Source: Chryseobacterium joostei
GTDB taxonomy: Bacteria > Bacteroidota > Bacteroidia > Flavobacteriales > Weeksellaceae
Reading direction: 5' to 3'
Assembly (NCBI RefSeq): GCF_003815775.1
Contig: NZ_CP033926.1
Span: 1,302,001-1,366,000, forward strand
Length of the DNA: 64,000 nucleotides
Part shown: in pieces, positions 1 through 9,534 of the stretch
Numbering within the stretch: position 1 is the stretch's first letter
Layout of the letters: each line of letters begins with the position of its first letter
Position numbers and translations under genes: made by a program
Notes under the pieces: generated by a model
Told to the model about the DNA's origin: nothing
Database searches by the model: none
What the model saw: the letters and a program-made list of their open reading frames with translations, nothing else

Positions 1-1528
1 TCCTAAAACTGGGTCTTATAAGGTTTGTTGTAATTTCATCCCCTGTATCAGATTCAATATATCGAAAATCACCATTGAGCTTTATAATTCCTTCATTTAG
101 AGGAATTGGTCTTTCAGTATGTAATAACAGACGACCACCTAACCACCTTTCTAATCCATTTAAATCACCAATTACTGCGGACAAAGCTATAATCTGAGGT
201 TCAACACCTTCTCTACGCTTAAGTTTTAATAATGTTAATATAAATTCTAAGTTTAATCCTCTGCTTTTATCAGCTATCATTTGAGCTTCATCTACTATGA
301 CAGTTCCAATTTGATTAAGGACATAAGGATTAGCTAATATAATGGCTGCAAACTTTTCATAAGTCATCAAGCATATATCATACTGTCCTTTCATCAATGG
401 CATAATATCGTCAGTAACACTTTCTCCTGTAGCTTTGATTGTTTTAATATCAAAAGATGCATATGTCTCGTCAAAATGCCTTAACTTATCATTTACCAAT
501 GCTTTTAGAGGAAGAAGAAATACAGCTCTTTTTCTTTGTAAAACTCCATATATAGCAGCAAGCTCTCCTATCATTGTTTTACCAGAAGATGTAGGTGCGG
601 AAACTACAAGATGGTTACCCGTAAGAATGCCATAATCATTAATTGCATCTACCTGCAATTGATTTAGTGATGGTATCTTAGATTTCCATGCTTCTATAAT
701 GCCATTAGGAAATCCAAACTCCAGCAAGGATTCTATACTTGCATCCACCAATGAAAGGTTCCTTTCTGGAAAAGCTTCTTTGTACAATCTACCTGGTTTA
801 AAGACAGGGAAACTAATCTCTTCTGTTATTTGTCCTAACAACATGGGATTTTGCTCAGCACCTAATTCACCAGCAGAGTTCTTAACACTTGATGTAACAT
901 ACTCCAATAAACGGAATATACCGATTTTTTGATCTTTTCTTACTTCATTTGCTCCTTGCAATGCCTCTAGCAGATGGTAAGTCAATAAACCATGACCTAA
1001 CTTTCCATTTTCCCATGCAGGTTCGGTAGCCTTTGAGGCAGTTAATATAACCCTGCCACTACCTGAAAATTGTTTTATTAGTTCTTCTCCAGATTTAAAT
1101 TCTCTTGAAGCAAAATTTACCTCTAATGCTTTTGCTCCCATTCCTCCTGAAAAACAGCAGTCAATAATACATATTAATTGTCTTGCGGGAATATTTTTAA
1201 ACCATTCTGCCAAAGTATCCAGTGCAATTGTCGTTGAGCCGATATCGTTAATATTTGTATCGTAGGTTACTAATTCATGGGTATTGGTACCGTGCCCTGA
1301 AAAAGAAAATATTACAATATCGTCATCTGCACAATTGGATAGCTCTTTAACTCGGAATTCTATCGAATCTCTTGTTGCATTTTCATCGAACATCAAATGA
1401 AAATTTCCCTGAAGATTATCAGAAAACAAAGAATATAATGCAACTGCATCTCGTCTTGCACAAGAAAGCCAATTTATTGAAGGAGATTGAAACCTATCAA
1501 TGCCTATAAATATACCGTGGATTTTCAT
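1..1528 (-). CDS. Caspase-like protease fused to DEAD/DEAH helicase (partial, C-terminus beyond left edge)
   Basis: Reading in from 1528 gives 509 codons with no stop up to the window edge, so the C-terminus is missing. Residues 1-200 form a caspase-like (peptidase C14) domain. The start MKIHGIFIGIDRF is the usual first strand, His79 sits in SFSGHG, and the catalytic Cys is Cys125 in IDCCFSGG. A helicase core follows: motif I SAPTSSGKT around residues 310-318 and motif II DEAQ at 413-416, of the Ski2/Hel308-like kind. The second RecA lobe would lie outside the window. The gene starts 71 bases after the 967-aa nuclease gene on the same strand, so the two are probably co-transcribed. Inference: a defence protein in which nucleic-acid sensing or translocation by the helicase controls a suicide or processing protease. 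Domain calls are firm; the function is inferred. Confidence 0.85.
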   Translation of the reverse strand, partial: MKIHGIFIGIDRFQSPSINWLSCARRDAVALYSLFSDNLQGNFHLMFDENATRDSIEFRVKELSNCADDDIVIFSFSGHGTNTHELVTYDTNINDIGSTTIALDTLAEWFKNIPARQLICIIDCCFSGGMGAKALEVNFASREFKSGEELIKQFSGSGRVILTASKATEPAWENGKLGHGLLTYHLLEALQGANEVRKDQKIGIFRLLEYVTSSVKNSAGELGAEQNPMLLGQITEEISFPVFKPGRLYKEAFPERNLSLVDASIESLLEFGFPNGIIEAWKSKIPSLNQLQVDAINDYGILTGNHLVVSAPTSSGKTMIGELAAIYGVLQRKRAVFLLPLKALVNDKLRHFDETYASFDIKTIKATGESVTDDIMPLMKGQYDICLMTYEKFAAIILANPYVLNQIGTVIVDEAQMIADKSRGLNLEFILTLLKLKRREGVEPQIIALSAVIGDLNGLERWLGGRLLLHTERPIPLNEGIIKLNGDFRYIESDTGDEITTNLIRPSFR

Positions 1529-1599
1529 TTGAATATAAAGGAATAGTATTTAATATACTACTATTCATACAAATATAGCGAAAACCAAAGTACATTAAT

Positions 1600-4503
1600 T
1601 TACGGTTTCTCCCATTTTTTTAAAAATTTGTACTTAATTTCCGCCAAAGATGAATTAAAATCTCTTTCAAGTCGTTCTTCAATAGCAATAACGATATGAG
1701 GAATATCTGATAGTCGTTTAAGAAAATTCGGATATTCCGCAACCTGTATAAGCCAATTGGAATCAAAAAATTGGTAATCAAATCTCTTCGGATTCAAGAG
1801 CCACTTTTCAAAAGTATTTAAGCCTGTTAATTTTTCAGAACATACTAACTCAACGTCAATTTCAAGTTTGGATATAAGAAGAATAAAATTCAGAAAAGAC
1901 AAATTGATTGATTCTACGGACTTTAACTTAAAATCTCTGTAGCCTATTCTATTATTGACATAATTAAGATACTTCTCAAAATAATCTCCTTCATCAAATT
2001 TAATTACTCCAGCATGTAGCAATAATCTATAGAATTCGTCATCAAATTGCATGTCAAGAAAATCCGTGAATGCACCGTATAAAATTTTCTTACAAGAATC
2101 ATCTACGATTTGAGCCAAATTAATAGCTTTTCTGAAATTCTTAAAAGTTCCATCCTCTCGCTGACAATTCAAAAGCAGCCTGTTAATTAAATTTATGTTG
2201 GAGTATTTGTATTGTGGCTTATGCCTTAAAAAGACTTTTGGGGTATTTCTTATTAAACCTTCATATTTGTGATTATGCATTTTGTCCCTTCTAATCGCAA
2301 TATTTAAAATAGACTCCAGATCTTTTTCCTCAAATAAATCTCCACGCCTGATCATAAAACTTTCGAGTTCTTTTAAATTGTAATGAGCCAGATTGTCTTC
2401 TACATTTAAGAAACCTATCAAAGTTTTGATCAATGGTGAAAACTGTTCTTTCTCTATATCTAATCTTGAAAGAACGGTGAAAATATTTGTAAAGATAGTA
2501 TTGTATTGTTGGTCAAAATTCCAGTTTTCCAGTTGAATCGCTACAATTTCATTTTTAACAAAATCATTAAAGAAACCTTTTTTTATAGAACTACTCAAAA
2601 GATTGTTCAGTTTTAACAGCAGTTTGTCTAAGCTTTCCTGATCAACTTCTATCACTTCCTGTTTTGAAAGTATTTCCTGTAGTTTTGTCGAATGGATATG
2701 TAAGATACTTTCTGTCAGGATAAAATCATTAAAATATTGAAGTCCATACCCCGAAGTATTATAACTGGTCACTAAAGCTTGCAAAGTGAGCGCAGTGATT
2801 TTCTTGTACCTATTAAATTTTACATAAAAAATAGAATTGCCATAATGATGTCTGAAGCATTTCTCATAATTTACAAGCAGATTGTACGCATAGTCCGGAC
2901 CTATTTGCGAACCTCCGTCATCGATCAGTTTCTTTAATGCATTAATTTGCTCGAGGAGTTGATCAACACTGTCCTCAACTTTGTCAATAAGATCGTCGTC
3001 CTTCACTTTCTTTAAGTAATCCAGCACATCCTTCTCGATATAAAATTCCAACTCATTATAAAGCAGCTTATCCATGTCGATTGCTCTTATGTTGCTTCGG
3101 ATTTCTTCCGTATCTTCCAATGATGACATCTGAATCAGATGATATAAAAAAGTAGTATTCAGCGAAGCTAGAAAATAGGTCACTCCTTTTTCAGGACTAA
3201 TTTTTTCCAAATTCTTTATTTCATTTAAAATGAAATAAGATGTTCTGTAATTATTCGATGATACCAAAAAATTCCCAAATGCATATTCCATAGTAAGATA
3301 ATCCAAGTTTCCATCGGCCTGCTTTAGTTTTCTGATAAGTTTGTCAAAATCAAAATTTCTGTAATTACAAATCATACAGTCACAGACAGTATCTTCAGGA
3401 CTTAAATCAATATCTACCGCAACTATATTGTCATCCTCACAGCTAAAAATATGAGTCTTTGAAACCCCAATAACACCTTTTTTCCGTCTTAATTCTAACT
3501 GATAGTCACGAACTGCGTGAATTTTAGTAATCATACATTTATTAAGAAATTTGAACGACCATCTTAATCTTTCCATCGCTTCATTAATATCTATTCCTTC
3601 CAATTCTGTTATTAAAGAATCCGAGAAACTAATCTCTCTTCCATCCACAGAAATTTTGGTCAATAGCGTATAAATATCTGGATTGATCGTAAAAAGCTTA
3701 TCATCATGGTAATGCCATACATATTCATCCAAAATATTAAAAGGCCTTATAGAAGCTAGATAATCTGGACTTACAAAACCAAACTCTTCAAACCTTTTAA
3801 GTGAATAGTAAATTTTATCAATAATATGAACGTTCTCACTTTCAGTTTTTGATTGATCTTTTGAAAGTTCGAACAGCGTATCTGTATTAGATCTCTCAGT
3901 AAGATCATATTTCATAAATCTATCGTTATGAAATAGAAATAAAAGTTCCTTCAGTTTATCTTCATTGTTTAATTCTTTTAAAAGGTAAACCTGACATTTC
4001 GAACTATCCTGTGATCTATAAAACCTAATTTCATTGATGTTAGTAACTATAACCCAATTACAGTTACCACCGGTCTTGTGTGCATAGCCAAACCCTTGCT
4101 CTACAGCTGAAATACTCTTTTCCCGTTTTTGTTTTGTGTCTAGATTAGTTTTTGGATCCTTTACCTCTATAACAACTCTAACTTCATCTTTCTTTTTATC
4201 CTTATAAAAATAACCTAGAACCGCATCGGGCTTGGTACCGTCTGTTAACGATTTTTTCTCTTCCCGCAGCATCCATTTGTGAGCATTTCCGTAATTGAAA
4301 TTTAAAATATCTCCAAAAAAAGTAGTAACAAATCTAGATTTTATCTCCTCTTCTTTTAAACTACTGAACTTTCCAGACTCCAACTCTTTAATAAGTGATT
4401 CCACGAGATTTTTTATTCGTCGAATATTGGGCACAGTAGATAATTTAAAATCATACAAAAACTTATTTAGAAAGAATTCGGAAAAAATGGGCTTATTCAT
4501 CAT
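1600..4503 (-). CDS. Large PD-(D/E)XK nuclease-like protein, 967 aa
   Basis: The N-terminal ~190 residues look like the endonuclease domain found at the front of type I R subunits and type IIG enzymes. Asp93 sits in KPDAVLGY, and Glu113 and Lys115 in VVIEVKDP, with a Glu-rich helix (around residue 51-54) ahead of them. The remaining ~770 residues are mostly helical, with a small cysteine cluster (CDCMIC, roughly residues 390-395). I see no Walker A, helicase or NPPY/F methylase motif, so this is not a complete restriction enzyme. It is first in a two-gene minus-strand unit with the caspase-helicase protein downstream. Inference: the nuclease or sensor half of a defence module. The nuclease fold call is moderately sure; the C-terminal part is unknown. 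Confidence 0.65.
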   Translation of the reverse strand: MMNKPIFSEFFLNKFLYDFKLSTVPNIRRIKNLVESLIKELESGKFSSLKEEEIKSRFVTTFFGDILNFNYGNAHKWMLREEKKSLTDGTKPDAVLGYFYKDKKKDEVRVVIEVKDPKTNLDTKQKREKSISAVEQGFGYAHKTGGNCNWVIVTNINEIRFYRSQDSSKCQVYLLKELNNEDKLKELLFLFHNDRFMKYDLTERSNTDTLFELSKDQSKTESENVHIIDKIYYSLKRFEEFGFVSPDYLASIRPFNILDEYVWHYHDDKLFTINPDIYTLLTKISVDGREISFSDSLITELEGIDINEAMERLRWSFKFLNKCMITKIHAVRDYQLELRRKKGVIGVSKTHIFSCEDDNIVAVDIDLSPEDTVCDCMICNYRNFDFDKLIRKLKQADGNLDYLTMEYAFGNFLVSSNNYRTSYFILNEIKNLEKISPEKGVTYFLASLNTTFLYHLIQMSSLEDTEEIRSNIRAIDMDKLLYNELEFYIEKDVLDYLKKVKDDDLIDKVEDSVDQLLEQINALKKLIDDGGSQIGPDYAYNLLVNYEKCFRHHYGNSIFYVKFNRYKKITALTLQALVTSYNTSGYGLQYFNDFILTESILHIHSTKLQEILSKQEVIEVDQESLDKLLLKLNNLLSSSIKKGFFNDFVKNEIVAIQLENWNFDQQYNTIFTNIFTVLSRLDIEKEQFSPLIKTLIGFLNVEDNLAHYNLKELESFMIRRGDLFEEKDLESILNIAIRRDKMHNHKYEGLIRNTPKVFLRHKPQYKYSNINLINRLLLNCQREDGTFKNFRKAINLAQIVDDSCKKILYGAFTDFLDMQFDDEFYRLLLHAGVIKFDEGDYFEKYLNYVNNRIGYRDFKLKSVESINLSFLNFILLISKLEIDVELVCSEKLTGLNTFEKWLLNPKRFDYQFFDSNWLIQVAEYPNFLKRLSDIPHIVIAIEERLERDFNSSLAEIKYKFLKKWEKP

Positions 4504-4730
4504 GGATTACTTGTTAAAACAAAAATACATAATGCAAATATATTTTGGTCAAAAATTAGATCCATGGACCTTAAATTCGCCATTTCCTTACTTATTATTT
4601 CCAATACTGAGTTTTCAAACCAGTTTTTATCTGAACAACTAAAGAAAAAAATCCCACAAAATAATATTTCTGATATCGAATGAGTAATAGATAATGAAAT
4701 ATACCAAAATTGCAACCGAGAGGAGACTCA

Positions 4731-4746
4731 TTACGGTATCCCGTAA
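4731..4746. promoter_or_regulatory. Inverted repeat TTACGG-N3-CCCGTAA, possible operator
   Basis: TTACGG and CCGTAA face each other around a TATC spacer. The same half-sites, with the same extra C before CCGTAA, occur at 58533-58548 just upstream of another defence-like operon. There is no T-run after it, so a protein-binding site is more likely than a terminator. Binding by a repressor is inference. Confidence 0.4.
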
Positions 4747-4880
4747 CCTCAATTATGAAATAATCTTTAATTTTAGGAATAAAAAGAAATATGGTACGAC
4801 CCCAGCAAATTTTTTTTAAGATGCAAATTGAAATGTGGCCCTTATAAAGTTACCAAGACATTGCTCTCAGACCAAGAAAA

Positions 4881-4914
4881 TTTGTGCATTTTTATTTTGA
4901 TCATATTACTTTTA
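4881..4914 (+). promoter_or_regulatory. Candidate promoter of the ABC three-component operon
   Basis: TTTG at 4881-4884 is followed after 22 bases by TACTTTTA at 4907-4914, one mismatch from the Bacteroidota -7 consensus TAnnTTTG. Transcription would start near 4921, leaving a leader of about 30 bases before the ATG at 4953. Confidence 0.4.
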
Positions 4915-4952
4915 AAGATAAATTTAACATCTATTAACCTGATAACTCCTTA

Positions 4953-5603
4953 ATGGAAAAAAATGAAATCCGCTCTTACAAAGATAGAATTCGAATTTTT
5001 TTTATTCTATATTTTTTCAGCGAACCTTTCACAAGTGATGAAAGGCCACATGCTGTCAGACTTTTCAAAACGGAAACAAGAATTCAGAAAATAGATTTTC
5101 TATTCAGAAATCCCGATTATTTAGCTTATGAATTGCTATTGATAGCCAAAAACGATAAAAGCAAATCAGCAAAAATTAAAGATATAGTCAGAAATATACT
5201 ACAAACAAACGAGCCTACGCTGAAACGTCTTGAAATGGAAAGATTCTTCTATGGAGCATATGAAGATATTGATGATATCATCGGTTTCTTATCCGGCATA
5301 GGTTTTATCGAATTTGACAGTAAGAAAAGCAGTGATTTTAAGACCATCGACAAACAATACTATATTTTGAAGGCTGCAGAGGATAAAATGGCAATGGGTA
5401 TTTCCGACATGAAATTTATCCAGTGGTACAAAGAACGATGCCTACTCATCGCCGAATATTTTGGAGATCTTTCTGGTACACAGTTGAAAGTAAATCAATA
5501 CAGAGTCGATCAATATAGAGATACAAGTTATAAAGAGTACATCGGATCTATCGAAGAAACAGTAAGGAAAGAATACAGCCAGCTATACAACGAAATAATA
5601 TGA
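4953..5603 (+). CDS. Small middle component of an ABC three-component system, 216 aa
   Basis: This 216-aa, mostly helical protein has no catalytic motif that I can see. It is called from its place. It overlaps by four bases the start of a Rad50-like ATPase, which in turn abuts a third large gene. That is the arrangement of ABC-3C defence systems, where a short winged-helix-like middle component links the ATPase to the effector. Residues ~100-125 (IDDIIGFLSGIGFIEF and following) are compatible with a winged helix, but this is a weak reading. It is not MukE/JetB by any motif I can point to. The start at 4953 is the first in-frame ATG and fits the promoter-like element just upstream. Confidence 0.6.
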   Translation: MEKNEIRSYKDRIRIFFILYFFSEPFTSDERPHAVRLFKTETRIQKIDFLFRNPDYLAYELLLIAKNDKSKSAKIKDIVRNILQTNEPTLKRLEMERFFYGAYEDIDDIIGFLSGIGFIEFDSKKSSDFKTIDKQYYILKAAEDKMAMGISDMKFIQWYKERCLLIAEYFGDLSGTQLKVNQYRVDQYRDTSYKEYIGSIEETVRKEYSQLYNEII

Positions 5604-7708
5604 AAAGTTTAGATTTTAAGGAATTCGTAAAAGTAATTCACGCAGATTTTCACGATACACCAGTTGAACAGATTGAACAGTTGTTAAATATTGGGGAAGC
5701 CTTCACCAAAGATAGTCCAGTATCAACAGGGAAAAGATTGACTATAACAAGTGTGGCATTTCAGGGAGAAAAAATATCCGAAGAAGCTAACGACTATGCA
5801 GGAGATATAATAAACTATTCTAAAGCCATAGATTCTGGAATCAACATCTGGATCGCTGACAATCTCAAAGGAAAATCCAGTATTTTCAAAATCCTCAAAT
5901 ATGGCCTTACAGGAGCTAACTCCCTAAAAACAAATATTAAAAAATGGATCAAACTGATCTTGATAAACTTCAAAATCAACGAAAAAGAATACAGTATTTT
6001 CTTGGATTGCTCTAAAAGAAGCTTAAAAGGAATTCTCTACAGCTGTCATGTTCTGTCCATAGAACAGGTAGAAAATTTTAGTGAACAAATATTATTTGAA
6101 AGCTCAGGTGAAACCGAATATCAGAATAAAATACAGGATTTTTTCTTCAAACAATTCACCTACTATTCTTTACGATGGACGCAAAAAACCTCACAGAAAG
6201 ACAAAAATGAGCTTCTCGAAGTGGGGACAAGTTGGAAAACCTATTTTAAATCCATTTTTCTTGAATCAAGTGACAGTGCAATAATGTTTGGTGACCAAGG
6301 CAAAAAAATATTTCAGATGTTATTGGGGCTTGAATTTACCTACGCCATCAATTATTTCAGCGTAGAAAAAGATAAACTTGTTTTCGAAAGGGCAAAAAAG
6401 AATTCTCTTCTCAAGGAGCTTGAATCTTCCCATAGCGAAAAGATTGAGCAGTTGAATAATCAATTGAAGGAAATCGATGATAAACTTGCAGCAGGTTCAC
6501 AGCAGGCTACGTCCAAACTTGACCTGACCGAGTATTATAAAGAACGTGAAAATCTCTTAAATTCCCTTAAGGAAAATGGTGAGAAAATTAGTGCAGCTCA
6601 ACAAAAAATTGATAGCGAAAAATCTGCACTTGATGCGATAAAAGAAAAACGTAAACAGCATAGCGAAGCAAAAGTACACTTGGACCGTGAAATACGTAAA
6701 GTCAACAAACAGATTTCTGATCTGGAAGAATACGTTGAAATTGGTATATATTTCGCAAACCTTGATATCAGTAAATGCCCAAGCTGCAACCACTCTATCT
6801 CGGAACATCAGAAGCAAAATGCATTAAGGGCCAAAACATGTTCTGTATGCCATGATGATATAGAACCGGAGCAGGACATAGATGAAAAAGAAATATATGA
6901 GGGAAAAATACGTAATTTAAAGATTACTTTGTCCGGGCTTCAAATTGATCTCGAAAAACTCAAAAACCGAGAAGAGAAAGATGACTATGATATGCATTAC
7001 GCCAATATAATAAAATTTGGTCAGGAACTTGATCATCTTCTTGGTATGACAGACATTTCGGAAAGACTTGAAACTCTGAACGAAATTCTTAGCCAGCAAA
7101 CTCTAGTTAACGATCCTATCGATGTAAATAGAGAAGAACTCATTGCTGAGAGAGCTGTCATAAATTTTCAACTTCAGGAAAAACACCCCACTTTAGCACA
7201 GGAAGAAAATGATTATGATCTCAAAATTAAAGTTTATGAAAAAGCTATCACAGAGCTCGGCACACAGCGTTTTAAACATAGTGAAAATGTGCTCAACCGA
7301 TTATCTGCACTGATGCTCAACGAAATACATCAAATGGGTATGAAATCAATATCAGAAATCATCATCACTGCAAATTTTGACATAAAGTACAAGCAGGACG
7401 GTGACCATATTGGTTTTGAAGAAATAGCTGAGGGAGAACAGCTCAGGGCGAAACTTGCACTGTACCTCAGCCTGATCCAGCTGGACATCGAATACAATTT
7501 TGGACGCCATACGAAATTTTTGATTATTGACAGTCCGGCAAAAGAGGAAGCTGATGCTAATTATATGTCAGGTCTTTCTAATCTACTGGCCACTATTCAT
7601 GAGCGTTTTGGGACTAAATTGCAGATTCTGGTAGGCTCGGCAGAAAGATCCTTAATTGATGCCGTGCCAAACCAACATGTAACACCAGAAGACCAATTCG
7701 TATTTTAA
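5600..7708 (+). CDS. Rad50/SbcC-like ABC ATPase with zinc hook, 702 aa
   Basis: The architecture is that of an SMC/Rad50-type ATPase. The P-loop is DNLKGKSS at residues 87-94, a slightly unusual Walker A that lacks the usual first glycine. Two long coiled-coil arms run from ~250 to ~385 and ~435 to ~570. Between them, near 393-418, two CxxC pairs (CPSC and CSVC) make a zinc-hook-like dimerisation apex. The signature motif AEGEQLRAKLAL lies near 609 and Walker B KFLIIDSPAKEE near 639-651. The ATG overlaps the previous stop by four bases, and the next gene begins immediately after this stop, so the three proteins are probably made in fixed proportion. Established for the class: such ATPases sense DNA and license an effector. 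The partner here is the 562-aa protein. Confidence 0.85.
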   Translation: MKSLDFKEFVKVIHADFHDTPVEQIEQLLNIGEAFTKDSPVSTGKRLTITSVAFQGEKISEEANDYAGDIINYSKAIDSGINIWIADNLKGKSSIFKILKYGLTGANSLKTNIKKWIKLILINFKINEKEYSIFLDCSKRSLKGILYSCHVLSIEQVENFSEQILFESSGETEYQNKIQDFFFKQFTYYSLRWTQKTSQKDKNELLEVGTSWKTYFKSIFLESSDSAIMFGDQGKKIFQMLLGLEFTYAINYFSVEKDKLVFERAKKNSLLKELESSHSEKIEQLNNQLKEIDDKLAAGSQQATSKLDLTEYYKERENLLNSLKENGEKISAAQQKIDSEKSALDAIKEKRKQHSEAKVHLDREIRKVNKQISDLEEYVEIGIYFANLDISKCPSCNHSISEHQKQNALRAKTCSVCHDDIEPEQDIDEKEIYEGKIRNLKITLSGLQIDLEKLKNREEKDDYDMHYANIIKFGQELDHLLGMTDISERLETLNEILSQQTLVNDPIDVNREELIAERAVINFQLQEKHPTLAQEENDYDLKIKVYEKAITELGTQRFKHSENVLNRLSALMLNEIHQMGMKSISEIIITANFDIKYKQDGDHIGFEEIAEGEQLRAKLALYLSLIQLDIEYNFGRHTKFLIIDSPAKEEADANYMSGLSNLLATIHERFGTKLQILVGSAERSLIDAVPNQHVTPEDQFVF

Positions 7709-9397
7709 ATGATCAGTATAACAGAATTTAGAGCCTATAACCTTCCGGCAAAAATTCAATATTTTGATAAGGGCGAGGACAACTATACAGAAGTCAATGC
7801 TATCGATATCAATCGTTTTTTTGTGTCTATATTGCAGGACGATGCGGAGAACCGTTACGTTAAACAACAAGCATTAAAAGCATTTATATCTCTTGTGGTT
7901 ATAAATAAGATTAATTCAAGATATGCACTTTCACTACTGATCGATAATTGGAATAAAAACTGCGGGCTTCATTTAAATATTGAACGTTTAAGGGCACTAT
8001 ATCTTTTCTTTGATCATGATGAATCAGCAATAAATCATATATATAACGAAGGAACAAAAGATCTGCAAGGCGAGATTGTTGCAGAAAGCTGTCTACGCCT
8101 TGCACTATTTGAGTTAAAGAAAGCCCTTGCAACTGATTCCAAGTCGGACATTATTTCACATTTAGAAAATGCTGAGAATCATTTCAATAATGCTAACCGA
8201 AACATCGAAAATAGGATTGATGCAATCATTTATAGCACTATCTGCAGAATATTTATCAACATTTTACACGGAGATATTGACCGAACACCAGAGTTAATGA
8301 CTGTACTGTCTGGGCACTTATTTATATTTGATGCAAATTCCCTAACCAATCATCGTTCATCTCTTTTCCTTGGTCTGTACCGATTGCTTTGGAATCTATT
8401 GGCAATCATTAGGGAAAAACCTGAAGACTGGCTTGATTTCAGGGATTCCATGAGCAGGATTTTTTTTCAGATTTCGCTCATTGAAGATGAATACCTCAAC
8501 AATGTTCTTTTGGACAAAATCCTTATCTCCTCTTCTGCGAAGCTGATGAACAGAAAGTTATTGACCCCGTTTTTCGCTCTCCACTTCCATGCTCAAAAAG
8601 GCAAGATCAGAAATAGAATGTCCGAACTTGAAAGTGGAGAAGAATTCGATTTTCTAACTTCACTGCTAGAATTAATAGACAATCATCTTCAAAAAAAAAA
8701 ATTAGATCAAGAATCTGTTGCCATTAAGCTTCAGACAATATTCCCAAATCGCAGCAATACTTCAATTGAAGATGTCATTGCGGACATTACAAGCTTTAAC
8801 GATCCTATTCAGATACTTTCAGCCTATGAAAAATTGGCATCACCGACCCTGCAATCTTTCATCGATATAGTACTTGCAGCGTGCATGCGAATGCAAGCTA
8901 ACCGGCTTTATTGGCCTCCTTGCCTGGAAGATGATCGTAATACATTTATCAGTGACCAGCTTGAAGCATTGGGTTATTATGTTAAAGATCAAACCAAAAG
9001 AGCCACTTCAGCGGCAGGCATTCTCGCAGGTGAAATAGATCTATTTATTTTGGACACCAAGAAATTTCCTTTCACTATCATAGAGGCCTTAAACCTGACC
9101 TCACTTGACAAAACAGATTTAACCACTCACCTAGATAAAGTTTTTAAATATGATTCCAATGGCAACAAAGCCAACTTTATGCTCGTTTACTATGATGGCA
9201 AAAATTATAGCGGATTTTCCAACAAATATTACAACTATATAGCAACGGAACATAATTACCATTATGCCCGACAATCAGCTAAAAAACACGAGTGGTTACA
9301 ACAAAGCAATATCCGACTTTATGAAACGCAGCATAGCAGAAATGGTAAAATTGTTTCACTGTACCATATCGTCCTTCACACAAACCCACAATTTTAG
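7709..9397 (+). CDS. Third component of ABC system with C-terminal nuclease-like domain, 562 aa
   Basis: The ATG directly follows the ATPase stop codon. The first ~400 residues are helical, like a repeat scaffold, with no motif that I recognise. The C-terminal ~150 residues resemble a restriction-endonuclease fold: a helix with GYYVKD, then GEIDLFILD near 440, and FTIIEALNL near 455, giving an E/D...E pattern, though the Lys of the usual ExK is not obvious. The order middle component, ATPase, effector matches ABC-3C organisation, where the third gene carries the variable effector. Inference: this is the DNA- or RNA-cutting part. If the domain is not a nuclease it may be a REase-derived binding module. 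Confidence 0.55.
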   Translation: MISITEFRAYNLPAKIQYFDKGEDNYTEVNAIDINRFFVSILQDDAENRYVKQQALKAFISLVVINKINSRYALSLLIDNWNKNCGLHLNIERLRALYLFFDHDESAINHIYNEGTKDLQGEIVAESCLRLALFELKKALATDSKSDIISHLENAENHFNNANRNIENRIDAIIYSTICRIFINILHGDIDRTPELMTVLSGHLFIFDANSLTNHRSSLFLGLYRLLWNLLAIIREKPEDWLDFRDSMSRIFFQISLIEDEYLNNVLLDKILISSSAKLMNRKLLTPFFALHFHAQKGKIRNRMSELESGEEFDFLTSLLELIDNHLQKKKLDQESVAIKLQTIFPNRSNTSIEDVIADITSFNDPIQILSAYEKLASPTLQSFIDIVLAACMRMQANRLYWPPCLEDDRNTFISDQLEALGYYVKDQTKRATSAAGILAGEIDLFILDTKKFPFTIIEALNLTSLDKTDLTTHLDKVFKYDSNGNKANFMLVYYDGKNYSGFSNKYYNYIATEHNYHYARQSAKKHEWLQQSNIRLYETQHSRNGKIVSLYHIVLHTNPQF

Positions 9398-9534
9398 GTT
9401 TGTTTATGCTAAATGGTTCCATTATCGTAGAATTGGACTTACATAGCGTATCCTATTTAACCTGTGTTCTAAAATTGTTCAGCATTATTAGATACCATTT
9501 CATATAAAGACATAACCATAAAACCGATAAAAAA

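Larger units (their letters stand above)
4504..4952. other. Divergent intergenic region, 449 bp
   Basis: No convincing gene lies between the two divergent operons. It holds the inverted repeat at 4731-4746 and a promoter-like element at 4881-4914 that would serve the plus-strand operon. Short open frames here have no codon pattern or start context to support them. Confidence 0.6.

Noticed and set aside
1600..4503. Complete type I or type IIG restriction enzyme
   Set aside because: Only the nuclease motif is present; no helicase or methylase motif, and no HsdM or HsdS neighbour.
4295..4715. Small open frames around 4.3-4.7 kb, on both strands
   Set aside because: They overlap the 967-aa gene or the intergenic region and have no start context or family resemblance.
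4953..9397. Wadjet (JetABCD)
   Set aside because: Three genes only, no TOPRIM protein, and the ATPase is Rad50-like with a CxxC hook rather than MukB-like.
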